Source of the DNA: Yoonia tamlensis
GTDB lineage: Bacteria; Pseudomonadota; Alphaproteobacteria; Rhodobacterales; Rhodobacteraceae
Length of the DNA: 64,000 bases
Reading direction: 5' to 3'
Assembly: GCF_900115105.1 (NCBI RefSeq)
Contig: NZ_FOYP01000001.1
Location: 832,097-896,096 of the forward strand
Part shown: positions 8,920 to 18,015 of the stretch, in pieces
Position numbering within the stretch: position 1 is the first letter of the stretch
Layout of the letters: every line of letters starts with the position of its first letter
Position numbers and translations under genes: made by a program
Notes under the pieces: generated by a model
Told to the model about the DNA's origin: nothing
Databases searched by the model: none
Seen by the model: only the letters and a program-made list of their open reading frames with translations

Positions 8920-9873
8920 CTAGGCGGTCACCCGTGCGTTCACGGCAGAATTGAAATGTGCGGCGGTGGCGTCCAGAATTTCGTTTTGCACGGCGCTGTC
9001 CATCAGCATTTCATGCTGGCCGCCTTGGATGACCCGCAACTGCCCGTCCGGCCAGCGCGCCATCCGGTCGTGGATGCGGGTCGGGTCGACGATCGCCTCG
9101 TTGCTGCCAAGGAACGTCAGGCAAGGGATATTTTGTGGCGATGGTATTTGGTTCAGCCTGTGCATTTCGCGCAAGGATGTATTGAGCCAACGCAGCGATG
9201 GCCCGCCAAGTGCCAGATCCGGATAGCTGCGCAGCTGATCGCCTAGGGTTTCATACATCGCACGGTCATTGGTCAGCGTATTGCCTTCAAAGGCCGCGCG
9301 CAGCACATAAGGTTGCGCAACCTGACCCGGTGCAAGTACCTGATCAAATCCAAGCTGGCGGCTGACCGCAGAAAGCCCCCACGCCAGCGGGCGCAGGGCG
9401 ACCGCCATCTGAATGCCCCACATCGGCGCCGAAAACATTGCAGCCTTAACATCAAGCCCTTCGTGAAGTGCGCGCAGGCCGATGCAGCCGCCCATCGAAT
9501 GGCCGATCAGGAAATAGGGTTCGGGCAGGTCTTGCGCCTTGGCATAGGCAATAACGGCAGCAACATCGTGCTGGAAATCGCGAAAGCGGCCGACATGCCC
9601 AATGGCGCGGTTCGGGGTCATCCGGTCTGCGATTCCTTGGCCACGCCAGTCAACCACTACGCTGGCAAAGCCGCGCTGGTGCAGCGCCTTGGCCGTGGCC
9701 CCGTATTTTTCGATAAATTCGGTGCGGCCGGGAAAGATCAACACGGTCCCAGTTGCACTAGATTTTGGCCAATGGGCCGCGCGGATGCGCAGCCCGTCGG
9801 AGGTCTGTAACCAATGGGCGGCACCACCTGCTGGCCCGTTTGCGATATCGTCAAAAAGGGGTGCCGGTTCCAT
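8920..9873 (-). CDS. Alpha/beta hydrolase, lysophospholipase-like
   Basis: 317-aa soluble serine hydrolase of the Hydrolase_4/PldB type. The nucleophile elbow GHSMGG is intact, preceded by DWRGQGIADR; the Asp region (FLGSNEAIVDPTR) and the His near the end (QGGQHEMLMDS) complete the triad. It starts 2 bp after the SCP2 gene stop, so the two are co-transcribed and may act on lipid-like substrates together. The substrate is not determined. It is a useful contrast to the triad-less hydrolase domain at 61261-63108. Confidence 0.9.
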   Translation of the reverse strand: MEPAPLFDDIANGPAGGAAHWLQTSDGLRIRAAHWPKSSATGTVLIFPGRTEFIEKYGATAKALHQRGFASVVVDWRGQGIADRMTPNRAIGHVGRFRDFQHDVAAVIAYAKAQDLPEPYFLIGHSMGGCIGLRALHEGLDVKAAMFSAPMWGIQMAVALRPLAWGLSAVSRQLGFDQVLAPGQVAQPYVLRAAFEGNTLTNDRAMYETLGDQLRSYPDLALGGPSLRWLNTSLREMHRLNQIPSPQNIPCLTFLGSNEAIVDPTRIHDRMARWPDGQLRVIQGGQHEMLMDSAVQNEILDATAAHFNSAVNARVTA

Positions 9874-9875
9874 GC

Positions 9876-10166
9876 CTAGCCCAATACGCTTGCCAGTTTC
9901 ATCGCTTGGCCCATGTCGCCGTCGACCGTGAGTTTGCCTGTCATAAATGCGGTTGTCGGGTTCAATTCCCCGTCAAGGATCGCTTTGAACGTTTCAGTGT
10001 CAGCGGTCAGTGAAACATCCGCGTCTTCATCGCTTGCGCGGACGCCATTGCCGTCAATGATGATCGCACCTTCGCCTTCGATCACGAATTTTGCAGCACC
10101 GTCAAAGCCGGCCCCACCCAGTTTCGCGGTCAGTGCGGCTACGGCCTCTGTTACAACATCGCTCAT
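9876..10166 (-). CDS. SCP2 sterol-binding domain protein
   Basis: 96-aa single-domain protein of the SCP2 family (FVIEGEGAIIIDGNGV, then a segment ending GKLTVDGDMGQAMKLASVLG). Such domains bind lipids or fatty acyl-CoA in a hydrophobic tunnel. It is the first gene of a two-gene unit with the hydrolase downstream (2-bp gap). It is divergent from the TPR gene at 10239. Confidence 0.93.
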   Translation of the reverse strand: MSDVVTEAVAALTAKLGGAGFDGAAKFVIEGEGAIIIDGNGVRASDEDADVSLTADTETFKAILDGELNPTTAFMTGKLTVDGDMGQAMKLASVLG

Positions 10167-10238
10167 TTATTTCGTCCTTCTTTGTTGATGTGGCGGCCCG
10201 CCTCTGGTGCTGGCCGCATTCTGCGCTACATTACCAAT

Positions 10239-10799
10239 ATGGTTACGCAGACACATCGCATCAAACATATCGTTACGGCACTTTTTCTTGCAGTGGGGAT
10301 TTCCTTACCCGCGCAGGCCCAAGACATGACGTTAGAAGGACTTTATCAAGACCTGCTTAACGCCGATGAGGGCGCCTATGCAGCGATCGAAGAGGAAATT
10401 TTTGCGAGTTGGGACAAAAGCCGGTCGCCTGCGATGGATTTATTGTTGCAGCGCGGGGCTGATGCGCTTTTGGATGGAAACCCGCAAGCCGCCGTTGAAC
10501 ATTACACTGCGCTGATCGACCATGCGCCGCAATTTGCAGGCGGTTATTTCGGGCGGGCCTCGGCCTATTATACGCTGGGACTGACCGGACCTGCGCTGGA
10601 TGATATTGCGCAGGTTTTGCGCCTTGATCCGCGCCATTTTGGTGCCATTGAAGGGCTGGCCGTGATCATGGAAGACCTTGCACGGGTGCAAGATGCGCTT
10701 GAACTTTATGAAATGATTCTTGCGATTAACCCGCAGTCGGTTCCGACCAAAGACGCCATCGCGCGTTTGCAATTGCAACTTGAAGGTCAGGCGCTGTAA
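10239..10799 (+). CDS. Periplasmic TPR-repeat protein
   Basis: About 186 aa, with a signal peptide (ALFLAVGISLPAQAQ) and then tetratricopeptide-like helices (GADALLDGNPQAAVEHYTAL, the GGYFGRASAYYTLGL region, ALELYEMILAINPQ). Probably a periplasmic scaffold of protein interactions; no enzymatic motif. I place the start at MVTQTH (10239) because an upstream in-frame ATG at 10182 would sit almost on the divergent SCP2 start and give a poor signal peptide. The ribosome site is weak. Confidence 0.8.
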   Translation: MVTQTHRIKHIVTALFLAVGISLPAQAQDMTLEGLYQDLLNADEGAYAAIEEEIFASWDKSRSPAMDLLLQRGADALLDGNPQAAVEHYTALIDHAPQFAGGYFGRASAYYTLGLTGPALDDIAQVLRLDPRHFGAIEGLAVIMEDLARVQDALELYEMILAINPQSVPTKDAIARLQLQLEGQAL

Positions 10800-10827
10800 A
10801 GCGCTGCCAGTGACCTCGGGGACCCTT

Positions 10828-13548
10828 ATGACAAGCGCGCGTATCACGGCTGTTCTAGGGCCGACCAACACCGGCAAGACCCATTACGCGATCCAGCGGA
10901 TGCTGTCTTATCGCACGGGGGTCATCGGGTTGCCGCTGCGGCTACTTGCGCGCGAGGTTTACGACCGGATTGTCGCGCAGCGCGGGCCGGGCGTTGTGGC
11001 GCTGATCACCGGCGAAGAACGAATCGTCCCGCCGCGCGCCGCCTATTGGGTCTGCACCGTCGAGGCGATGCCAGAGGGAATGGGCGCGGATTTTCTCGCA
11101 ATCGACGAAATCCAGCTTTGCGCTGATCCCGAACGCGGCCATGTATTTACCGACCGTCTGCTGCATGCGCGCGGGCTGCATGAAACATTGTTTCTTGGCG
11201 CGGAAACGATGCGCGGCGCGATTGCGGCTTTGGTGCCTGACGCGCAATTCATGTACCGCGACCGCATGTCCCAATTGACCTATACAGGGTCCAAAAAGAT
11301 TAGCCGCATGCCCGCGCGGGCCGCTATCGTTGGTTTTTCGGTCGAAAATGTCTATGCGATTGCCGAACTTTTGCGCCGCACCAAAGGCGGGGCGGCAGTC
11401 GTTATGGGCGCGCTAAGCCCGCGCACGCGCAACGCGCAGGTCGAAATGTATCAAAACGGGGATGTCGATTATCTGGTGGCGACAGATGCCATCGGGATGG
11501 GGCTGAACCTTGATATTTCGCATGTCGCGTTTTCGTCGCTGATCAAGTTTGACGGGCACCGGATGCGGCATTTGCAGCCGCAGGAACTGGCGCAGATTGC
11601 AGGACGGGCAGGGCGGCATGTCGACAACGGCACCTTTGGTGTAACGGGCGAGGCACCACCATTGGACGAGGCTGTGGCCGAGGCGATTACCGAACATCAA
11701 TTTGCACCGGTGAATAAATTGTTCTGGCGTAACAGCCGGTTACAATTCGGGTCGGTCAAACGCCTGATTTCCACGCTTGAAGAACGCACCGATGACCGCT
11801 GGCTGACGCGGGTGCGCGAAAGCGATGATCTCAAGGCGCTCAAGGCGCTGGCAGGTGACGCCGAAGTCGCCGCGCGCGCCAGCGACGGCCCGTCGATCAA
11901 ACTGCTGTGGGAGGTCTGCCGCGTGCCCGATTTTCGCGGCATTTCCGCAGGCGAACATGCGGGTCTTTTGACGCAAATTTATAATGACCTGCACCAGCTT
12001 GGGCATGTGTCTGCCAATTGGTTCGGATTGCAGGTGCGCCGCATTGACCGCACGGATGGCGACATTGATACATTGTCGAAACGGCTGGCGTATATACGGA
12101 CTTGGACCTATGTTGCGCAGCGCAACGGTTGGTTGCGTGACGAAAACCATTGGCGCGAAGAGACACGCGCTGTAGAAGACCGACTATCTGACGCGCTTCA
12201 TGGCGCGCTAACCCAAAGATTTGTGGACCGGCGGACAAGCATTTTGCTTCGGCGGCTCAAACAGAAGGAGAGCCTTTTGGCTGACGTAAACGACAAAGGT
12301 GAAGTAACCGTAGAGGGCGAATTCGTCGGACGGTTGGAAGGTTTCCAGTTCCGCATGGACAAAGCAGGAAGCCCTGATGAGGCCAAGACATTGCGTCAGG
12401 CATCTGTGCAGGCGCTTGTGCCGCAGTTCCATCTGCTGGCTGACCGTTTCTACAACGCGCCCGATCCCGAAATTGACTTCACCGAACAAGGTGGGTTGAT
12501 GTGGGGCGATCATGCGGTCGGCAAACTTGTCGCCGGATCCGACCCCTATAAACCGGGTGTCACCGCCTTTGTTGATGACGAGGCCGGCGAAGAGGTCGCC
12601 GCCAAAGTCCAGCGCCGCTTGCAGCATTTTATCGACCGCAAGGTCGTATCGGGTTTCGAAGGCCTGCTTGCGCTCAAGAACGACGAGACGCTGACAGGTG
12701 CCGCCAAAGGGTTTGCGTTCCGCATGGCCGAAGGGTTCGGGATCATCCCGCGCGGCGAAGTTGCTGACGAAGTAAAGGCACTTGATCAGGACGCGCGCGG
12801 CGCCTTGCGCAAACACGGTGTACGTTTCGGGCAATTCACGATCTTTCAGCCGCTGTTGCTGAAACCCGCCGCCACACGGCTGCGGCTTGTGCTGTGGTCG
12901 CTTTCCAAGGGCCTGCAAGAATTCCCCGAAAGCCCGCCACCGGGGCTTGTCACCGTGCCCGCCGCCAAAGACGCAACGCCGGGTTATTACGCGATGTCGG
13001 GCTACCGCGCTGCGGGTGAACGCGCGATTCGTATTGATATGCTGGAACGGCTTGCCGATATGCTGCGCGACAAGGACAGCCGCGGCGGTTTTGAAGCCAA
13101 CCCCGATATGCTGTCGATCACGGGCATGACGTTGGAACAATTTGCCGATCTGATGGGCGGGTTGGGCTATAAGGCCGAAAAAGGCGAACGCGCCAAAATC
13201 AAAGCGCCAGCTGTTGTCTCCGACGATGCGCCAAAAGCAGACGCCGCACCGGCACAGACAGAAGCCCCCGAGGCTGAACCGGAAGCCCAAGGCGAACCGG
13301 CCCCTGCCGAAGATACAGCACCTGAGTTGGAAGTGTTCTATAGCTTCACTTGGGGTGGCCGCGCCGCACGTCCTGCACGCCCGCAAGGCGGTGACCGTCC
13401 GCGCAGCAAGGGCAAGCCAAAGGGCAAAGGCAAACCACAAGGTGGCGCGAATAAGCCGCAAAGCTTTGCCGCCAAGCCCAAGCGCGAAAAAGCAATTGAT
13501 CCTGACAACCCGTTTGCAGCCGCACTGGCAGGGTTCAAAAAGGATTGA
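10828..13548 (+). CDS. SUV3-like superfamily 2 helicase
   Basis: 906-aa helicase. Motif I is GPTNTGKTHYA near the N-terminus, motif II is DEIQ, and the C-terminal helicase lobe includes ATDAIGMGLNLD and the arginine-finger motif QIAGRAGRH. This matches the SUV3-type RNA/DNA helicases of alphaproteobacteria. The last 130 residues are low-complexity, first acidic/Ala-Pro, then Lys/Gly/Pro-rich (GKPKGKGKPQGG), a likely nucleic-acid-binding tail. Its stop overlaps the TTG start of the S4 protein (TTGA at 13545-13548), which points to a shared RNA-related role. Confidence 0.93.
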   Translation: MTSARITAVLGPTNTGKTHYAIQRMLSYRTGVIGLPLRLLAREVYDRIVAQRGPGVVALITGEERIVPPRAAYWVCTVEAMPEGMGADFLAIDEIQLCADPERGHVFTDRLLHARGLHETLFLGAETMRGAIAALVPDAQFMYRDRMSQLTYTGSKKISRMPARAAIVGFSVENVYAIAELLRRTKGGAAVVMGALSPRTRNAQVEMYQNGDVDYLVATDAIGMGLNLDISHVAFSSLIKFDGHRMRHLQPQELAQIAGRAGRHVDNGTFGVTGEAPPLDEAVAEAITEHQFAPVNKLFWRNSRLQFGSVKRLISTLEERTDDRWLTRVRESDDLKALKALAGDAEVAARASDGPSIKLLWEVCRVPDFRGISAGEHAGLLTQIYNDLHQLGHVSANWFGLQVRRIDRTDGDIDTLSKRLAYIRTWTYVAQRNGWLRDENHWREETRAVEDRLSDALHGALTQRFVDRRTSILLRRLKQKESLLADVNDKGEVTVEGEFVGRLEGFQFRMDKAGSPDEAKTLRQASVQALVPQFHLLADRFYNAPDPEIDFTEQGGLMWGDHAVGKLVAGSDPYKPGVTAFVDDEAGEEVAAKVQRRLQHFIDRKVVSGFEGLLALKNDETLTGAAKGFAFRMAEGFGIIPRGEVADEVKALDQDARGALRKHGVRFGQFTIFQPLLLKPAATRLRLVLWSLSKGLQEFPESPPPGLVTVPAAKDATPGYYAMSGYRAAGERAIRIDMLERLADMLRDKDSRGGFEANPDMLSITGMTLEQFADLMGGLGYKAEKGERAKIKAPAVVSDDAPKADAAPAQTEAPEAEPEAQGEPAPAEDTAPELEVFYSFTWGGRAARPARPQGGDRPRSKGKPKGKGKPQGGANKPQSFAAKPKREKAIDPDNPFAAALAGFKKD

Positions 13549-13934
13549 CCGCAGAACCCCGGCAAACGATCCGGCTTGATAAATGGCTGTGGCAGGCGCG
13601 GTTTTTCAAATCGCGCTCGCTCGCGGCCGGGGTTGTAACGGCGGGTAAGGTGCGCATTGACGGCACCCCCGTTAGCAAACCCGCCCGCGCGGTCGGGGCG
13701 GGGGATGTGCTGACCTTTGTGCAGGCGGATGCGACCAAAGTGGTGCGAATCCTAGCGCTTGGCACCCGCCGCGGACCCGCGCCAGAGGCGCAAGCGCTCT
13801 ATGAAGATATGTCACCCCCCGTAGAACGGCGTCCCTATAATCCGGGCGGAGACAGAAAAGGCCGCCCGACAAAGAAGGATCGCAGGGATATGATGACGCA
13901 TCGCGGCATTGACGGGCCTTTGGACCTTGAATGA
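13545..13934 (+). CDS. S4-domain RNA-binding protein (Hsp15-like)
   Basis: 129 aa with an N-terminal S4 RNA-binding domain (IRLDKWLWQARFFKSRSLAA, then VRIDGTPVSKPARAV) and a basic tail (GRPTKKDRRD). Hsp15-type proteins bind stalled 50S subunits with nascent chains. The only suitable start is TTG at 13545, overlapping the helicase TGA, so translation is probably coupled. Confidence 0.92.
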   Translation: MTAEPRQTIRLDKWLWQARFFKSRSLAAGVVTAGKVRIDGTPVSKPARAVGAGDVLTFVQADATKVVRILALGTRRGPAPEAQALYEDMSPPVERRPYNPGGDRKGRPTKKDRRDMMTHRGIDGPLDLE

Positions 13935-13982
13935 ATGCGCAGTCTCATCTAGCTAGGCTGCGTTAGAGAAACGGATGCCCCT

Positions 13983-14318
13983 ATGACCTATATCGTCAAC
14001 GACAATTGTATCGCCTGCAAATACACCGACTGTGTCGAAGTCTGCCCCGTAGATTGTTTCTACGAGGGTGAGAATATGCTGGTGATTCACCCTGACGAAT
14101 GCATTGATTGTGGCGTGTGCGAACCCGAATGCCCCGCCGATGCGATCCGCCCCGACACAGAGCCGGATATGGAAAAATGGGTCGAGCTGAACCGCAAATA
14201 TGCCGAAATGTGGCCCGTGATCATCACCAAAAAAGACCCGCTGCCCAATGCGGAAGAGATGGACGGCAAAGAAGGCAAGCTTGACCTGCTCTCCGAGGCC
14301 CCTGGCGAAGGCGGCTGA
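13983..14318 (+). CDS. fdxA: Seven-iron (3Fe-4S/4Fe-4S) ferredoxin FdxA
   Basis: 111-aa electron carrier. Cluster ligands are visible as C9-x2-C12...C17-x3-CP (C21) and C40-x2-C43-x2-C46-x3-CP (C50), the pattern of 7Fe/8Fe ferredoxins with a C-terminal extension. The pairing fdxA then carD is common in Rhodobacteraceae. A GC-rich hairpin (14326-14340) follows the stop. Confidence 0.95.
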   Translation: MTYIVNDNCIACKYTDCVEVCPVDCFYEGENMLVIHPDECIDCGVCEPECPADAIRPDTEPDMEKWVELNRKYAEMWPVIITKKDPLPNAEEMDGKEGKLDLLSEAPGEGG

Positions 14319-14325
14319 TTCGGGG

Positions 14326-14343
14326 GGGGCATCTTGCCCCTTT
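14326..14343 (+). terminator. Terminator-like hairpin after fdxA
   Basis: GGGGC (14326-14330), loop ATCTT, GCCCC (14336-14340), then TTT, eight bases past the fdxA stop. A short stem, so weak. Confidence 0.5.
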
Positions 14344-14536
14344 CCGCCAGTGCAGCAAGAATTTTTCACCCGCTGCACTGCGGCACTTTTAGAGCGACCA
14401 TTTTTGTGGTATACTCACGTCAATGCTAAGAACACGCTAGTCCAATGTGAAACAGTTTTTGCCCGACGGGGACCCTTTGTCGCCGCCGGATTTTTTGTCG
14501 ACTGTACCGCATCCGGATGGCTTTGAAAGGATACCC

Positions 14537-15043
14537 ATGAGTAAGAAGAAAAGCGAATTCAGCCCCGAACAATTTGTTGTTTATCCGGCGCATGGCGTTG
14601 GCAAAATTGTATCCGTGGAAACACAGGAAGTCGCAGGTTTCGAGCTTGAGCTTTTTGTGATCGCCTTTGAAAAAGACAAGATGACGCTGCGGGTGCCAAC
14701 CCATAAGGCAACCGAAGTCGGCATGCGTGCGCTTGCCACCCCTGATGTGGTTGCCCAAGCGGTCAAGACGCTGAAAGGTAAGGCCAAGGTCAAAAAAGCG
14801 ATGTGGTCGCGCCGTGCGCAAGAATACGAGCAAAAGATCAATTCAGGCGATCTGATCGCCATTGCCGAAGTTGTCCGCGACCTGCACCGTCAGGACGACC
14901 AGCGCGAGCAAAGCTATTCAGAACGCCAACTATATGAAGCAGCGCTAGAGCGCCTGACACGCGAATTTGCCGTTGTTGCAGGCAGTGCCGAATCCGTTGC
15001 CGGCGATGAAATTACATCCGTATTGGTCGGCCGCGCCGCGTAA
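14537..15043 (+). CDS. carD: CarD family transcriptional regulator
   Basis: 168-aa CarD/CdnL-type protein that binds RNA polymerase beta and stabilises open complexes. The N-terminal RNAP-interacting domain begins at VVYPAHGVGKIVSVE; the C-terminal helical DNA-binding part contains MWSRRAQEYEQKI and VVRDLHR. The start is ATG 14537 (MSKKKSEF), preceded by GAAAGG; longer in-frame starts lack a ribosome site. A strong terminator follows. Confidence 0.95.
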   Translation: MSKKKSEFSPEQFVVYPAHGVGKIVSVETQEVAGFELELFVIAFEKDKMTLRVPTHKATEVGMRALATPDVVAQAVKTLKGKAKVKKAMWSRRAQEYEQKINSGDLIAIAEVVRDLHRQDDQREQSYSERQLYEAALERLTREFAVVAGSAESVAGDEITSVLVGRAA

Positions 15044-15064
15044 GCTATCCGTTCTATGAGCCTC

Positions 15065-15096
15065 AAAAGCCGCGCCTTTAATCAGGTGCGGCTTTT
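15065..15096 (+). terminator. Bidirectional rho-independent terminator
   Basis: AAAAGCCGC (15065-15073) pairs with GCGGCTTTT (15088-15096). The stem extends to 13 bp with one G-U pair. A/T tails lie on both sides, so it can end carD on the plus strand and the DMT transporter gene (stop at 15103) on the minus strand. Confidence 0.9.
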
Positions 15097-15102
15097 GTCG
15101 TT

Positions 15103-15948
15103 CTACTTGGCAAAACGCAGTAAGATCGCGCCAAGCAACGTCGTCAGCGTGGAAAACACCTTGATCAAGTCAAGACGTTCTTTCAGGAAAAAGACCCCGA
15201 TCAGTAAGGCAAAGACAATACTTGTTTCGCGCAAGGCTGTGACCAATGCGATTGGCGCTTGGGTAAAGGCCCATGTGACAATCGCGTAGGCAATAAATGA
15301 TGCCCCGCCGCCCCAAATGAATATACCGCGCCCTTTTGTCGCGATCGCGGTCAGCGTTGTTGGTGATTTTAACCGCAGATAGGCAGCCATGCAGATGGCG
15401 TTGGCGATACCAAGATAGCTGTAGAAACCCAGTGACGTTCCAGCGACGCGCGCGCCCATGCCATCCACCAGTGAATAGCTTGCGATAAACACACCCGTGA
15501 TCAGCGCCATCAGCGCCGCATGCCCGTTGCGTTGCCCGTCTGCGCGGCGGACCAGCACAAGGCTGATGATGCCACAGCCGATCGTTAGAACTGCAAGAAG
15601 CTGCAACGGCGTCAGGTGCACCCCTAAGACGGTCACAGAAAAAAGTGCGACAATCAACGGCGCAGACCCGCGTGCGATTGGATAGACTTGCGTCAAATCT
15701 CCTGCTTCGTAGGATTTCAGCAAAAAAACTTGATAGCCAAAATGCAGCACCACACCGCCAGCCATATAGGGCAGGCTTGCGGGAGCGGGCGTGGGTGCAA
15801 ACCAAAGGGAAATCACGGCAAGCGGCACATGCCCGATAATCACGGCCCCCATGCTCAGGGTTTTATCTGCGCCGCCCTTGACCAGCGCATTCCATGTCGC
15901 GTGCAAAAGGGCGGCACCGATAACGGCGATAAAGACGGGTATGGTCAT
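15103..15948 (-). CDS. EamA/DMT-family transporter
   Basis: 281-aa inner-membrane protein with about ten hydrophobic segments in two EamA repeats, of the drug/metabolite transporter superfamily. The conserved YPIARGSAPLIVALFSV block closes the first repeat and ALRETSIVFALLIGVFFLKE closes the second. Substrate unknown. A distinct member of the same superfamily is encoded at 25353-26264, with the equivalent YPVVRGTGPLVTV block. Confidence 0.92.
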   Translation of the reverse strand: MTIPVFIAVIGAALLHATWNALVKGGADKTLSMGAVIIGHVPLAVISLWFAPTPAPASLPYMAGGVVLHFGYQVFLLKSYEAGDLTQVYPIARGSAPLIVALFSVTVLGVHLTPLQLLAVLTIGCGIISLVLVRRADGQRNGHAALMALITGVFIASYSLVDGMGARVAGTSLGFYSYLGIANAICMAAYLRLKSPTTLTAIATKGRGIFIWGGGASFIAYAIVTWAFTQAPIALVTALRETSIVFALLIGVFFLKERLDLIKVFSTLTTLLGAILLRFAK

Positions 15949-16028
15949 GCGCGGGCCCTGTGATTGCGTCGGTAAACCCTAGCCCTATTGGCCGGTGACG
16001 CAACGGGTGATCCGCGCAATTTGGGGCG

Positions 16029-17291
16029 TTACAGCGCGCGCCAGCCGATATCGGACCGGTAGAACCCTTGTTCCCAATCAACGGCCTGCGCCATGGCATA
16101 GGCGTTTTTATGCGCCTCGGCTAATGTCGCACCGCGCGCGGTAATATTCAGAACCCGCCCGCCGATGGCAACTATCTGCCCGTGTTTTTCCGCGGTGCCA
16201 GCATGGAAGACCATGTTGAAACTATTCTCGGGAAGCGCGTCCAACCCTTTAATCACCGTGCCTTTTTCATAGGCACCAGGATAGCCTTTGGCGGCCATGA
16301 CAACCGAAAGCGCATGATCATCGGCCCAGTTTACGGCCACGTCTGACAGGCGTCCGCGCGCGCAGGCTTCGAGCAGATCAAGGATCTGCCCGCCCAGCCG
16401 CATCATCAGGCACTGGCATTCGGGATCACCAAAGCGCACGTTGTATTCCACCAGACGCGGTTGCCCGTCTTTGATCATCAGACCAACAAAAAGCACGCCT
16501 TGAAACGGGGTGCCGCGTTTGGTCATTTCATCCATTGTCGGGCGGATAATTTCGTCCAGTGCTTTTTGCGTGACCGCATCGGTCATCACAGGTGCGGGGG
16601 AATAGGCCCCCATGCCGCCGGTGTTCGGGCCGGTGTCGCCGTCATAGGCACGTTTATGATCTTGGGCCGTACCGACAGGCAGGATGGTTTTGCCGTCACA
16701 CAGCACAAAGAATGACGCTTCTTCGCCTTCCATGAATTCTTCGATCACGACCTCTGCGCCCGCGTCGCCAAAGCTGCCGTCGAACATATCGTCGATCGCG
16801 GCCAGAGCTTCGGCTTCGGTCATGGCAACAATCACGCCTTTGCCAGCGGCCAATCCGTCGGCCTTAACCACAATCGGGGCACCTTGGGCGCGGATATAGG
16901 TGCGCGCAGCATCGCCATCGGTGAAATGCGCATAGGCGGCAGTGGGGGCGCCCGCCGCATCACAAATAGCTTTGGTGAATGATTTGGACGCTTCAAGCTG
17001 TGCGGCGGCTTGGCTGGGGCCAAAAACGAGCAGGCCAGCGGCGCGCAACCGGTCGGCGACACCTGCCGCTAGCGGGGCTTCGGGCCCGATGATCACAAAG
17101 CTGATCGCGTTTTCTTCGGCGAATGTCGCAACCGCGTCGCCGTCCAGAATGTTGATATCGGCGCATTCGGCAATATCCGCGATACCGGCATTGCCGGGGG
17201 CGACAATCAGGCGGTCACATTTGGGGTTTTGTTTCACAGCCCAAGCCAAGCTGTGTTCGCGTCCGCCGCTACCCAAGATCAGAATATTCAT
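16029..17291 (-). CDS. purD: Phosphoribosylamine-glycine ligase PurD
   Basis: 420-aa enzyme of purine synthesis joining 5-phosphoribosylamine and glycine with ATP. N-terminal motif NILILGSGGREHSLAW, then the ATP-grasp region (IVVKADGLAAGKGVIVA), HKRAYDGDTGPNTGGMGAYS and the metal-binding RFGDPE. I place the start at 17291 (MNILIL), four codons inside a possible longer start, since family members begin there. It is divergent from the gene at 17425. Confidence 0.97.
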   Translation of the reverse strand: MNILILGSGGREHSLAWAVKQNPKCDRLIVAPGNAGIADIAECADINILDGDAVATFAEENAISFVIIGPEAPLAAGVADRLRAAGLLVFGPSQAAAQLEASKSFTKAICDAAGAPTAAYAHFTDGDAARTYIRAQGAPIVVKADGLAAGKGVIVAMTEAEALAAIDDMFDGSFGDAGAEVVIEEFMEGEEASFFVLCDGKTILPVGTAQDHKRAYDGDTGPNTGGMGAYSPAPVMTDAVTQKALDEIIRPTMDEMTKRGTPFQGVLFVGLMIKDGQPRLVEYNVRFGDPECQCLMMRLGGQILDLLEACARGRLSDVAVNWADDHALSVVMAAKGYPGAYEKGTVIKGLDALPENSFNMVFHAGTAEKHGQIVAIGGRVLNITARGATLAEAHKNAYAMAQAVDWEQGFYRSDIGWRAL

Positions 17292-17424
17292 GTGATGCCC
17301 CATCTGCCATATTTGCGAGCGTTTTAGGGGGGCAGGGCGCTGATCACAAGTGCGCAGCGATTTCGGCTTGGCCTTTTTGGCTGATCCGCGTTATTTTTAG
17401 GCGCAGGCGCGCAAAGGATAGCAG

Positions 17425-18015
17425 ATGAACTACGAAAAGCGCGATCGCAAGCTGTGGCATCGGCTGGAAGGCTATAGTTTCCACGAACGCCCGCTATCGC
17501 GATCTTTGGTTAATCAATTGGGGGACGCCACCGGATATACGGTTGATGTCTGCTATACGCTTGTCGAAGAATACCGCCGGTTTATGTATCTGATCGGGTC
17601 CACCGGCGAGGATCTGACCCCGTCGCCCATTGTCGATCAGGTTTGGCAACTGCATATTGCGGATCATCAGGCCTATTTCCATGATTTCTGCCCGCGCATC
17701 ATTGGCCGCACGATCCACCGCCCCGAAGATCTGCCACCTTTGGCGGATGATCCGGCCTACGAGCTGACGCTTGACTACTATGCGCAGGAATTTGGCCGCG
17801 CGCAGGTGCAATACTGGCCGGACCCTGACGACGGGCTCATGCGGTTTTCGCGGTTCCTGATATGGGTGGTCGGTTTTGCGGCCTTTGCCCTTGCGGTGAT
17901 TTTTTCGTCTTACCTGTTTGCTATTTTCGGCGGGCTGGTTATTTCGATTTCTGTATTCTTGCAGTGGAAATATTCGTCGATGCCGGTAAAATATCAGCCC
18001 CCAAAGGATAAATGA
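17425..18015 (+). CDS. Membrane protein resembling glycine-rich-domain (DUF1399-like) family
   Basis: 196 aa. The first two thirds are soluble and carry VDQVWQLHIADHQAYFHDFC, like the D-x-VWHLH block of bacterial relatives of plant glycine-rich-domain proteins. The C-terminal part holds two closely spaced transmembrane helices (residues about 145-185). Function unknown. The stop overlaps the xseA start (ATGA at 18012-18015), so the two are coupled. Confidence 0.75.
   Translation: MNYEKRDRKLWHRLEGYSFHERPLSRSLVNQLGDATGYTVDVCYTLVEEYRRFMYLIGSTGEDLTPSPIVDQVWQLHIADHQAYFHDFCPRIIGRTIHRPEDLPPLADDPAYELTLDYYAQEFGRAQVQYWPDPDDGLMRFSRFLIWVVGFAAFALAVIFSSYLFAIFGGLVISISVFLQWKYSSMPVKYQPPKDK

Noticed and set aside
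12208-13461. 417-residue minus-strand frame opposite the helicase
   Set aside because: Composition and lack of any motif mark it as a shadow of the GC-rich gene.
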